A stretch of DNA of 5,159 nucleotides from Calditrichia bacterium (GTDB taxonomy: Bacteria > Calditrichota > Calditrichia > RBG-13-44-9 > J042), in contig JAUIFT010000271.1 in the NCBI GenBank assembly GCA_030430345.1, positions 1-5,159 of the forward strand, written 5' to 3'. Shown here in pieces: positions 1-5,159 of the stretch (position 1 is the first letter of the stretch; each line of letters begins with the position of its first letter). The notes beneath the pieces were generated by a model. The model was not told where the DNA came from. It saw only the letters and a list, made by a program, of their open reading frames with translations, and made no database searches. The position numbers and the translations under genes are program-made.

Positions 1-89
1 CAAAAAGGTTCGTCAGCCATTGCTGATGTGCTTCAAATGCATTCTTAATTTTTCGCCACTGAAATTGGTTTAGCTGCCGAACCTTTTTG
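1..89. repeat. 17-bp imperfect inverted repeat inside the EF-hand gene
   Basis: Bases 1-17 (CAAAAAGGTTCGTCAGC) and 73-89 (GCTGCCGAACCTTTTTG) are reverse complements at 16 of 17 positions; the outer 12 are perfect and the single mismatch is 13/77. The loop is 55 bases. Both arms lie in the coding frame of the minus-strand gene (encoding KKVRQ and LTNLF), so an RNA hairpin in the mRNA is possible. The left arm begins exactly at window base 1, so the repeat could extend further left. Confidence 0.75.
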
Positions 90-1078
90 CCCAAAATGCG
101 ATTAATCGCCAGCAAACGGAAATTTTCCATTCGCTCGTCAAACATCGGGTTACTGATATTATCAAGCAATAAATTGCCATCTTTATTCGGCAAAGATAAC
201 GGGGACTCTTCCAGCAAATTATTTATCTCATCCGTAGCCATAATGTTGATATCGGTCAGTTCACGGGAATAAAGGCTGAGTTGCTCTTCCGCATTGGGGT
301 TCAATTGTAATAGTTCGCAAAGGGCAAAAAACTGATTCAGCTTAGTGTACAATTGTGAATACAATCGAAACGCTTCCGGGGTATCTTTTCCCAGCGGCAT
401 AATATCCGAGGTCGCATTTTCCGCAGTTAACTCCCCTTGCTCATACCAGGCGATGTATTGATGGGTCGCTTTGAAGAATTCATCCAGCTGTCTTTGATCC
501 ACCCCTCTTTTACCGCTGGGGTGGAGGGCGCCGCCAATGCAGGTGATAATATCCCTGAGAAATTGCTCGGTTGTGGCATGATCGGCCGCTTCTACCAAAA
601 CGATGCCTGCCTTATCCAGACCGCCCAGTTTTTCTTTTAAACGGATGCGCCGTACCTGGTCCAGCTTGATTTCCGGTTCGTCTGCCCGGTCAATTCTGGA
701 AAGCACTTCTTTGGCGGAATCGTAAATAGATTTTCCATCTGGTGTCTCGGTATTGATAGCATCTAGCTGAAGAGTCAGGTTGCCATCGGAAATACCGCTG
801 GTATTCGTCAAAACCGAAAATAGCCAGGAAATGGCCCTCTTCACTTCGGAAGCGCGAATGCGACCATCGTCGTCGTCATCCAGGAGGTCGAGAAACATCA
901 GGTCGGTATTAATTGTGTTGATCGGCGCGGTCGTTGCGACCCAAAGGCCTTCGTCAAGTTCAAGAACGAGCTCCAGGTCCTTAACGTCTTCAATAAACAA
1001 ATGATATGCGCGGCCATACCGTCTGAACCGGAAAGGGTGGGAACTACCTGGGAGCATTTTGGATATTTTCTTTTGCAC
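1..1078 (-). CDS. Uncharacterised EF-hand-containing protein, N-terminal 359 residues (C-terminus beyond left edge)
   Basis: An uninterrupted minus-strand frame runs from 1078 to the left edge with no stop; an in-frame TAA lies about 30 bases upstream of the start. I place the start at GTG 1078 because GAGAG (1088-1084) sits 5 bases upstream. The alternative ATG at 1057 would remove 7 residues and has no clear Shine-Dalgarno. Residues 67-78 (DDDDDGRIRASE) form a canonical EF-hand loop: Asp at loop positions 1, 3 and 5, Gly at 6, Ile at 8 and Glu at 12. It is flanked by helix-like sequence (TDLMFLDLL before, VKRAISWLF after), so calcium binding is likely. A strand-like LWVATTAP (residues 45-52) precedes it. 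A Gly-rich GGALHPSGKRGVDQRQLDEFF segment (182-202) and long charged helices follow to residue 359. There is no signal peptide or membrane segment, so it is probably cytoplasmic. From memory it resembles large EF-hand 'hypothetical' proteins in Bacteroidota and PVC-group genomes, but I cannot verify that. Function unknown; the gene itself is secure. Confidence 0.85.
   Translation of the reverse strand, partial: MQKKISKMLPGSSHPFRFRRYGRAYHLFIEDVKDLELVLELDEGLWVATTAPINTINTDLMFLDLLDDDDDGRIRASEVKRAISWLFSVLTNTSGISDGNLTLQLDAINTETPDGKSIYDSAKEVLSRIDRADEPEIKLDQVRRIRLKEKLGGLDKAGIVLVEAADHATTEQFLRDIITCIGGALHPSGKRGVDQRQLDEFFKATHQYIAWYEQGELTAENATSDIMPLGKDTPEAFRLYSQLYTKLNQFFALCELLQLNPNAEEQLSLYSRELTDINIMATDEINNLLEESPLSLPNKDGNLLLDNISNPMFDERMENFRLLAINRILGKKVRQLNQFQWRKIKNAFEAHQQWLTNLF
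845..880 (-). other. EF-hand calcium-binding loop coding segment
   Basis: Codons for residues 67-78 of the left-edge protein. The 12-residue loop DDDDDGRIRASE has acidic residues at positions 1, 3, 5 and 12, the invariant Gly at 6 and a hydrophobic Ile at 8, all as in the EF-hand consensus. I see only one such loop. A second Asp-Gly stretch (residues 108-118, around TPDGK) does not keep the required spacing. EF-hands usually work in pairs, so a partner may lie in the missing C-terminal part or the protein may dimerise. That last point is inference. Confidence 0.8.
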
Positions 1079-1083
1079 AATTT

Positions 1084-1088
1084 CTCTC
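1084..1088 (-). promoter_or_regulatory. Ribosome binding site of the EF-hand gene (decides the GTG start)
   Basis: Minus-strand GAGAG ends 5 bases before GTG 1078. It is a moderate Shine-Dalgarno match. The only nearby competitor, ATG 1057, is preceded by A-rich sequence without a GGAG-like core, so the GTG start is preferred. Confidence 0.5.
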
Positions 1089-1102
1089 GTTGATTGAAGT
1101 GT

Positions 1103-1127
1103 GACCAGTTATGGTCTGGCCTGTCAA
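1103..1127 (-). promoter_or_regulatory. Possible promoter/operator element upstream of the EF-hand gene
   Basis: On the minus strand a perfect TTGACA (1127-1122) lies about 45 bases upstream of the GTG start. Just downstream is a small inverted repeat, GACCA-N4-TGGTC (1116-1103). A -35 box followed by a dyad would fit a repressible promoter. However, no convincing -10 hexamer sits 16-18 bases downstream (TCACAC occupies that place), so this is weak. Confidence 0.2.
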
Positions 1128-1280
1128 GCAACTGCTCAACTGATTTTTTAATTCGATTAGATAAATGAAAATAGAGAAAAAAATAATGATAGCCAATAGG
1201 GATTTCGTTGGTGGAGAATCAAAGTGTAAAACTTGAAGGTGGATAAGTTCTTTGGGGATTAGATATATCGGTTGGGTAAG

Positions 1281-1319
1281 AAAAATCTCCTGCCCCGCCA
1301 CGGTTGCAGTGGGGCGAGA
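1281..1319 (-). terminator. Probable rho-independent terminator, minus strand
   Basis: Read on the minus strand, TCTC (1319-1316) and GCCCC (1315-1311) pair with GGGGC (1296-1292) and GAGA (1289-1286). There is a 2-base bulge (AG, 1291-1290), an A/C mismatch (1310/1297), one more inner C-G pair (1309/1298), and a loop of about 10 bases. Five Ts follow at once (1285-1281). A GC-rich stem plus T-run is the intrinsic terminator pattern. It lies about 180 bases past the stop of the secreted-protein gene and before the EF-hand gene, so it would insulate the two. The bulge and the short T-run limit confidence. Confidence 0.5.
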
Positions 1320-1409
1320 AATAATCGTTAAGTGAATTATTAAGTGGTGAAACAAAAATATTTTATAAAAAGGGTAGCACTCAAAATATCAAGACTGAAC
1401 ACTCAACCT

Positions 1410-1447
1410 CCCTTTGCCCATTTGTAAATTTACAAATGGGCAAAGGG
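1410..1447. repeat. Perfect 38-bp palindrome, 54 bases downstream of the T9SS protein gene
   Basis: The half-site CCCTTTGCCCATTTGTAAA (1410-1428) is followed directly by its exact reverse complement (1429-1447), with no spacer. Transcribed from either strand it would form a hairpin of about 17 bp with a 4-base AATT loop. Neither flank carries a T-run directly after the stem, so it is not a standard intrinsic terminator. It may act as a 3'-end stabilising hairpin, a U-tract-less terminator or a protein-binding dyad. The function is inference; the symmetry is certain. Confidence 0.9.
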
Positions 1448-1500
1448 TTCGGTGAAAAACTTGCGATCTGGTTACTACCTAATTTTTTTTGTCCAAGCAC

Positions 1501-2976
1501 TTACTTCATCAAAAACATTTTAAAGGACTGTGTATAATTCCCGGCAGTCAATCGATAAATGTATATGCCGGAAGGCGCCGGCTGACCACTCGCATGACGC
1601 CCGTCCCAAACCACCGAATAATGGCCGGCTTCCCGGAATCCTTCTGCAAGAGTTGCAATTTTTTGCCCAAGCGTATTGTAAATACTAAGGTTGACCATTT
1701 CTCCCGATTGCAGCTGAAAATCGATATGAGTTGAGGGATTGAAAGGATTTGGGTAGTTTTTAGCAAGACTGGTAACCGCCGGTATATTGTTGTTGCTGAC
1801 ATGCACGGGTGTTGTATTTAGCGCAGCCGCTGGCGGTTCCTTAAAGAAGCGCAGCGTATCTGTATCGATCGGTACCAGGGGATAGCTGCCAATATGGAGG
1901 TAGTAGATGTACTCGCCGCCCGCATAACGGCCGGGCATATTTCGCTTGAGAAACCGCTGGATTGTTGCCCCGGGGTTGATATTGTAAGTACGAGCGCGGT
2001 TGTATCCGCGGATAATGCTGCCGTTAGGTCGTTGCAGGTCGCCCCAAATATCAAAAACCTGTGGTTGAAGTGAATTGCTGGTGATCTGCCAGGTAACAGC
2101 TACCCGTCCCCCTTCCGCGGGGATAAGCAGTGGAGGTGATGTTGGAAAAACCGAAACTTGCAGCGGGGTAAAAAATTGACCGAGATATTCGTAGTTGAAA
2201 AGAATGTTCTCAGGGCCGGCGGAAATACCACCGATAATCACTGAATTGGCAATGTCGCCTTCAACGGCAAAAATACCGCCGCCGGCGGTTTGCTCCCCAC
2301 CAAGGTCCGGATCAGTATTGTAGGCGAGCCCACTGGGAGTGCCGCTGGTAAGATTAATCGGCACCAGGATTTGATTATTCCCAGTAGGGCGGTTAATGTC
2401 TGTATAAATCCAGAGAAATGGGCCACCGGGGCTCCAGTTGTCCAGGGCAGCGCCTTTCATGGCGCTAAGGGTGTGATCATCGGCAGAAATTGTATTTAGT
2501 AAATCGCCGTTGCGGTTTGCCTGAAAAAGATCGCCTTCCGCTGCGCCCAGCCAGAATGCATCCGAGCTGGCGTCATAAGCGATCATGGCAGTTGCTGCCG
2601 GTGCGGTGATGGTTGCGCTCAGGCTTTTGGCGGCAAAATCCATTTCATAAATGGTATTGCTGCCATCCACACCATACATGCTGCTGCCGTCATAGGATAA
2701 ATCAGTAAGGCCCGGTACTGAAGGGATGGAAAAACTTTCCTGTATGCTGCCGGAAGCATCATAAACGGTGATAGAGCCACTGGTAAGATCGCTGGCGTAG
2801 TAATACTCGCCGTCATACTCAGCACCGCCGGCACCGTCAACACTGAAACTATTCAATAAACTAAGCGGGGAAGATTCAATTGCCCCCTCTGCCTTTTCCC
2901 GGGATTCATTTGCCATTAAAAACAATCCAGGCAATAGAAAAAGGTACAGAACGAAAGCTGCATACCTTGCCATCAT
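1501..2976 (-). CDS. Secreted beta-propeller-like protein with T9SS type A C-terminal sorting domain
   Basis: A complete 491-residue protein. I start it at ATG 2976 because GAGG (2986-2983) lies 6 bases upstream; the longer ATG 2988 form adds 4 residues (MRLL) and lacks a Shine-Dalgarno. Residues 1-22 are a Sec signal peptide: one Arg, then a hydrophobic core from AAFVLYLF to FLMA. Residues about 42-265 contain roughly five units of about 40 residues with recurring Tyr-Asp and Asp-Gly turns (YDGEYYYAS, YDGSSMYGV, YDASSDAFWL), suggesting part of a beta-propeller. Residues about 272-381 look Ig-like. The sorting domain (about 402-491) opens with NYPNPFNPST (407-416), has the LSIYNTLGQKI strand and GIYIYRL (470-476), and ends KMFLMK. 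By family knowledge this domain targets proteins through the type IX secretion system to the cell surface or medium. There are no cysteines. Substrate and role are unknown. It is transcribed away from the transaldolase-isomerase gene. Confidence 0.9.
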   Translation of the reverse strand: MMARYAAFVLYLFLLPGLFLMANESREKAEGAIESSPLSLLNSFSVDGAGGAEYDGEYYYASDLTSGSITVYDASGSIQESFSIPSVPGLTDLSYDGSSMYGVDGSNTIYEMDFAAKSLSATITAPAATAMIAYDASSDAFWLGAAEGDLFQANRNGDLLNTISADDHTLSAMKGAALDNWSPGGPFLWIYTDINRPTGNNQILVPINLTSGTPSGLAYNTDPDLGGEQTAGGGIFAVEGDIANSVIIGGISAGPENILFNYEYLGQFFTPLQVSVFPTSPPLLIPAEGGRVAVTWQITSNSLQPQVFDIWGDLQRPNGSIIRGYNRARTYNINPGATIQRFLKRNMPGRYAGGEYIYYLHIGSYPLVPIDTDTLRFFKEPPAAALNTTPVHVSNNNIPAVTSLAKNYPNPFNPSTHIDFQLQSGEMVNLSIYNTLGQKIATLAEGFREAGHYSVVWDGRHASGQPAPSGIYIYRLTAGNYTQSFKMFLMK

Positions 2977-2982
2977 AAGCAA

Positions 2983-2986
2983 CCTC
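2983..2986 (-). promoter_or_regulatory. Ribosome binding site deciding the start of the T9SS protein
   Basis: Minus-strand GAGG (2986-2983) is followed by a 6-base spacer (TTGCTT) and then ATG at 2976, with another ATG directly after at 2973. The upstream ATG at 2988 overlaps this GAGG and is preceded by CCAAGAC, with no purine-rich core. The signal peptide is intact with either start. Confidence 0.6.
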
Positions 2987-3105
2987 ATGTCTTGGAAAAA
3001 TGAAAAAACTGAACAGAACTACTGTAGCTATTTCCCGCCGGCAAAACAGATTCAATACTTAAAAAGCATGTGCGCTGCCGGTGATTTGTTGTGCTCTGAT
3101 ACTAA

Positions 3106-3134
3106 ATTATACGGAAATAATTAAATCAAAACAA
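3106..3134 (-). promoter_or_regulatory. Sigma70-like promoter for the T9SS protein gene
   Basis: On the minus strand a perfect -10 box TATAAT (3111-3106) is preceded by TTGTTT (3134-3129; 3 of 6 to TTGACA) with a 17-base spacer. The predicted transcription start near 3099 gives a 5' leader of about 120 bases before ATG 2976. If the organism uses a Bacteroidota-type primary sigma factor, the relevant motif may differ, so this stays moderate. Confidence 0.4.
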
Positions 3135-3245
3135 GATAAGATTCCGCGGCAAATAAATTGTTCTCATAATGTTTATATTTTGATGCCCATTTTCAATGAT
3201 TTCGGTTTATATTAACGGCAAATATTTCCTGAGCGCAGCAGAAAT

Positions 3246-3292
3246 TTAGCGCGGTAATAAAATTTTTTAAATATTTGTATGCTTTGCGCTAA
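3246..3292. repeat. 7-bp inverted repeat upstream of the transaldolase-isomerase gene
   Basis: TTAGCGC (3246-3252) and GCGCTAA (3286-3292) are exact reverse complements separated by 33 AT-rich bases, about 80 bases before the gene start. This could be a spaced operator or a leader hairpin. Arms this short can occur by chance. Confidence 0.3.
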
Positions 3293-3356
3293 GCTGCAGA
3301 AGAGAAACTGAATAGCAACTTTGATTATTTGTAAGTTTATTAAATAAAATACTTAA

Positions 3357-3361
3357 AGGAG
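3357..3361 (+). promoter_or_regulatory. Ribosome binding site of the transaldolase-isomerase gene
   Basis: AGGAG (3357-3361), within AAAGGAGA, lies 8 bases before ATG 3370. This is a strong match with good spacing and selects ATG 3370 over the in-frame ATG at 3379. Confidence 0.85.
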
Positions 3362-3369
3362 AAGTGAAA

Positions 3370-5159
3370 ATGTCCAAAATGAGGGATTTGATAACTCATG
3401 GCCAGGCTGTTTGGCTGGATTTTATCCGAAGAGAATATTTACAAGCCGGGAAGTTATCTGCATTGGTTGCGGACGGTTTACGTGGGGTCACCTCTAATCC
3501 GAGCATTTTTGAAAAAGCGATTGCCGGTAGTAATGATTATGATGAAGAAATGAAAACCTTGATCGAATCCGGTAAAACGATAGATGAGATTTATGAAACA
3601 CTGGCGATTGCGGACATTCAGACCGCTGCCGACCAACTGCGCGGCGTATACGATGAGAGTCATTGCCGGGACGGGTTTGTAAGTCTGGAAGTCAGCCCGA
3701 CCCTCGCCTATGATACTGCCGGAACGATCGGACAGGCGAAGCGCTTGTATAAGGCGGTAAATCGCCCCAATTTGATGATAAAAGTGCCGGCAACACCGGA
3801 AGGGATACCGGCGATTGCAGAGCTGATCGGCAGTGGCGTCAATGTGAATGTGACCCTGATCTTTAGTTTAGCAAGTTACCGGGATGTAATGAATGCCTAC
3901 CTTGAAGGCCTGGAAAAGCTGGCGAAAGACGGTCCCTCCGTTCCTGGGGGACACGACATTTCCCGGATCGCTTCCGTCGCCTCATTTTTTGTTAGCAGGG
4001 TAGATGCCGCCGTTGATAAGCAACTGCTGGAGAAAGGCCGGAAAGACCTTATCGGCAAAACCGCTATCGCCAATGCGAAAGCAGCATATGATGAATTTGA
4101 AAAAACATTCTCCGGCGCACGCTGGGAAAAACTGGCTGCCGCCGATGCCGCTGTGCAGCGTCCGCTTTGGGCGAGCACCAGCACTAAAAACCCGGATTTT
4201 TCCGACGTCTTGTATGTTGAAACTTTGATTGGACCCCATACGGTCAACACCATCCCACCGGCAACCCTTGATGCTTTCCTCGATCATGGTACCGTCGCGG
4301 CAACTTTGACTGATAATGTTGATGAAGCGGTTGCCCATCTTAACACCGTGGAAGCGTTAGGGATTTCCATCACGGAAGTGACGGATAAACTGCTTAGCGA
4401 TGGCGTGGACGCTTTCGCCAAATCCTTTGAATCTTTAATGAATGGTATTCGCCAGAAGCGTGATGCGTTGTTAGCGGGAAAGCTCACAGCGATTACCCAT
4501 CTGAATGATGCTGCCGGGGTAGTCGCTGCTGGTGTCGAAAAACTGGCGGCAGAGAATGTCATGTCACGTATTTGGGAACATGACCATACGGTGTGGAAAG
4601 ATAAACCGGATGAAATTACCAATCGCCTTGGGTGGCTGCACAGCCCGGCGGTAATGCGCAATGCTATCGATGAAATTAATGCCCTGGTAGCGGAAGTCCG
4701 GGAAGCCGGATATACAAAGGCGTTACTCCTGGGCATGGGGGGATCCAGTCTTGCCCCGGAAGTCTTCAGTGAAATATTTGGCACGAATACCGGTTACCTG
4801 GCTGTCAGCGTGTTGGACAGCACCGACCCCGGCGCGGTTTTAGCCCGGGATGACGCTCACGATCCCGCAAAAACACTCTACATCGTTTCAACTAAGTCCG
4901 GTGGCACTGTGGAAACATTGTCTTTTGCCAAGTATTTCTACAACCGGGCAATCGAAGCTGTTGGCCGGGAGAATGCCGGTGCACATTTTATTGCGATCAC
5001 CGACCCCGGATCAAAACTGGAGAGTCTCGCTGCCAGCCTGAATTTCCGGAAAACATTTCTGAATGATCCGGACATTGGCGGGCGTTATTCCGCATTGTCC
5101 TACTTTGGTAGTGTGCCGGCGGCATTATTAGGTATGGATTTAGCCAGACTCTATGACAA
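3370..5159 (+). CDS. tal-pgi: Bifunctional transaldolase / glucose-6-phosphate isomerase, N-terminal 596 residues (3' end beyond right edge)
   Basis: One frame carries two enzymes. Residues 1 to about 370 are a transaldolase, which moves a dihydroxyacetone unit between sugar phosphates in the non-oxidative pentose phosphate pathway. It shows WLDFIRR with the catalytic-type Asp17, TSNPSIF (41-47), SLEVSP with Glu107, LMIKVPATPEG with Schiff-base Lys138, NVTLIFS (160-166), FFVSRVD (207-212) and WASTSTKNP (267-275). A linker rich in Ala and charged residues (about 365-400) leads into glucose-6-phosphate isomerase, which interconverts glucose-6-phosphate and fructose-6-phosphate. Its sugar-binding motifs are GMGGSSLAPEVF (455-466), VLDSTDP (481-487), STKSGGTVET (507-516) and GGRYSALSYFG (570-580) with active-site Arg572. 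The later catalytic Glu, His and Lys would lie past the edge. Such fusions are usually about 930-950 residues (from memory), so about a third is missing. The protein is cytoplasmic. Lack of frame breaks and intact motifs suggest both parts work. Confidence 0.95.
   Translation, partial: MSKMRDLITHGQAVWLDFIRREYLQAGKLSALVADGLRGVTSNPSIFEKAIAGSNDYDEEMKTLIESGKTIDEIYETLAIADIQTAADQLRGVYDESHCRDGFVSLEVSPTLAYDTAGTIGQAKRLYKAVNRPNLMIKVPATPEGIPAIAELIGSGVNVNVTLIFSLASYRDVMNAYLEGLEKLAKDGPSVPGGHDISRIASVASFFVSRVDAAVDKQLLEKGRKDLIGKTAIANAKAAYDEFEKTFSGARWEKLAAADAAVQRPLWASTSTKNPDFSDVLYVETLIGPHTVNTIPPATLDAFLDHGTVAATLTDNVDEAVAHLNTVEALGISITEVTDKLLSDGVDAFAKSFESLMNGIRQKRDALLAGKLTAITHLNDAAGVVAAGVEKLAAENVMSRIWEHDHTVWKDKPDEITNRLGWLHSPAVMRNAIDEINALVAEVREAGYTKALLLGMGGSSLAPEVFSEIFGTNTGYLAVSVLDSTDPGAVLARDDAHDPAKTLYIVSTKSGGTVETLSFAKYFYNRAIEAVGRENAGAHFIAITDPGSKLESLAASLNFRKTFLNDPDIGGRYSALSYFGSVPAALLGMDLARLYD

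Larger units (their letters stand above)
1079..1500. other. Spacer between the EF-hand gene and the T9SS protein gene
   Basis: This 422-base AT-rich stretch has no open frame I would defend. It holds, from right to left in the direction of minus-strand transcription, an A8 tract just after the stop of the secreted-protein gene (1490-1483), the perfect palindrome 1410-1447, the terminator-like hairpin 1281-1319, and the upstream region of the EF-hand gene. The 103-residue minus-strand frame at 1044-1355 is low-complexity, overlaps the EF-hand gene start in another frame and runs through the terminator hairpin. Confidence 0.7.
2977..3369. other. Divergent AT-rich intergenic region
   Basis: This 393-base region separates two divergently transcribed genes and has no defensible open frame. 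It holds the minus-strand promoter at 3106-3134, a 7-bp inverted repeat (TTAGCGC 3246-3252, GCGCTAA 3286-3292) with a 33-base loop, and the plus-strand ribosome binding site. I do not see a convincing plus-strand promoter. The best pair, TTGATT 3321-3326 with TAAAAT 3345-3350 (18-base spacer), would start transcription almost on top of the Shine-Dalgarno. Confidence 0.7.

Noticed and set aside
437..640. Plus-strand open frames at 87-272, 437-640 and 780-1004
   Set aside because: All lie opposite the continuous minus-strand EF-hand gene, which has coherent protein sequence throughout. They are antisense shadows.
1044..1355. 103-residue minus-strand open frame between the EF-hand and T9SS genes
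   Set aside because: Composition is that of translated AT-rich spacer, with no recognisable motif. It runs through the terminator-like hairpin and overlaps the EF-hand gene start in a different frame, and it has no clear ribosome binding site.
1483..1490. T8 tract on the plus strand, considered as a terminator tail
   Set aside because: It lies 35 bases beyond the palindrome, with only a 3-bp stem directly before it, and no plus-strand gene ends here. For the minus-strand gene it reads as an A-tract just after the stop.
3171..3213. GTTTATATT occurring twice (3171-3179 and 3205-3213) in the divergent spacer
   Set aside because: A 9-base AT-rich word recurring in an AT-rich spacer is expected by chance; no third copy and no symmetry were seen.
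3897..4784. Minus-strand frames of 118, 118 and 166 residues opposite the transaldolase-isomerase gene
   Set aside because: The plus-strand frame contains conserved enzyme motifs across this whole stretch. The antisense frames are Ser/Ala/Arg-rich by-products of its codon use.
1..5159. CRISPR array, insertion sequence, tRNA or riboswitch
   Set aside because: No regularly spaced repeats, transposase-like frame, tRNA cloverleaf or recognisable riboswitch core was found on either strand.

Overview
The window fits a bacterium of the FCB superphylum (Bacteroidota, Ignavibacteriota, Calditrichota or Marinimicrobia type). The main reason is a secreted protein ending in a type IX secretion sorting domain with the NYPNPFNPST signature common in those groups. 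Genes are of moderate GC and the spacers are clearly AT-rich. No phylum can be fixed from the sequence alone. I see no mobile element, CRISPR array, tRNA or rRNA.

Layout: (1) Positions 1-1078, minus strand: the first 359 residues of an uncharacterised, apparently cytoplasmic protein carrying one textbook EF-hand calcium loop. It runs off the left edge and probably starts at a GTG. (2) Positions 1079-1500: a 422-base spacer with a hairpin plus T-run that looks like a minus-strand intrinsic terminator (1281-1319) and a perfect 38-bp palindrome (1410-1447). (3) Positions 1501-2976, minus strand: a complete secreted protein with signal peptide, beta-propeller-like repeats, an Ig-like segment and a T9SS type A C-terminal sorting domain. 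(4) Positions 2977-3369: a divergent AT-rich spacer with a good minus-strand promoter (perfect TATAAT) and the ribosome binding site of the next gene. (5) Positions 3370-5159, plus strand: the first 596 residues of a transaldolase / glucose-6-phosphate isomerase fusion, cut by the right edge.

The three genes do not look like one functional unit. The two minus-strand genes are separated by a terminator, and the secreted protein and the fused sugar-phosphate enzyme are divergently transcribed from separate control regions. The fusion joins a non-oxidative pentose phosphate step to the entry step of glycolysis. The other two proteins have no assignable role in that pathway.

I did not find a clearly new biological system. 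The items most worth a second look are the unexplained EF-hand protein family, the 17-bp inverted repeat at the left edge, the perfect 38-bp palindrome, and the fusion enzyme.
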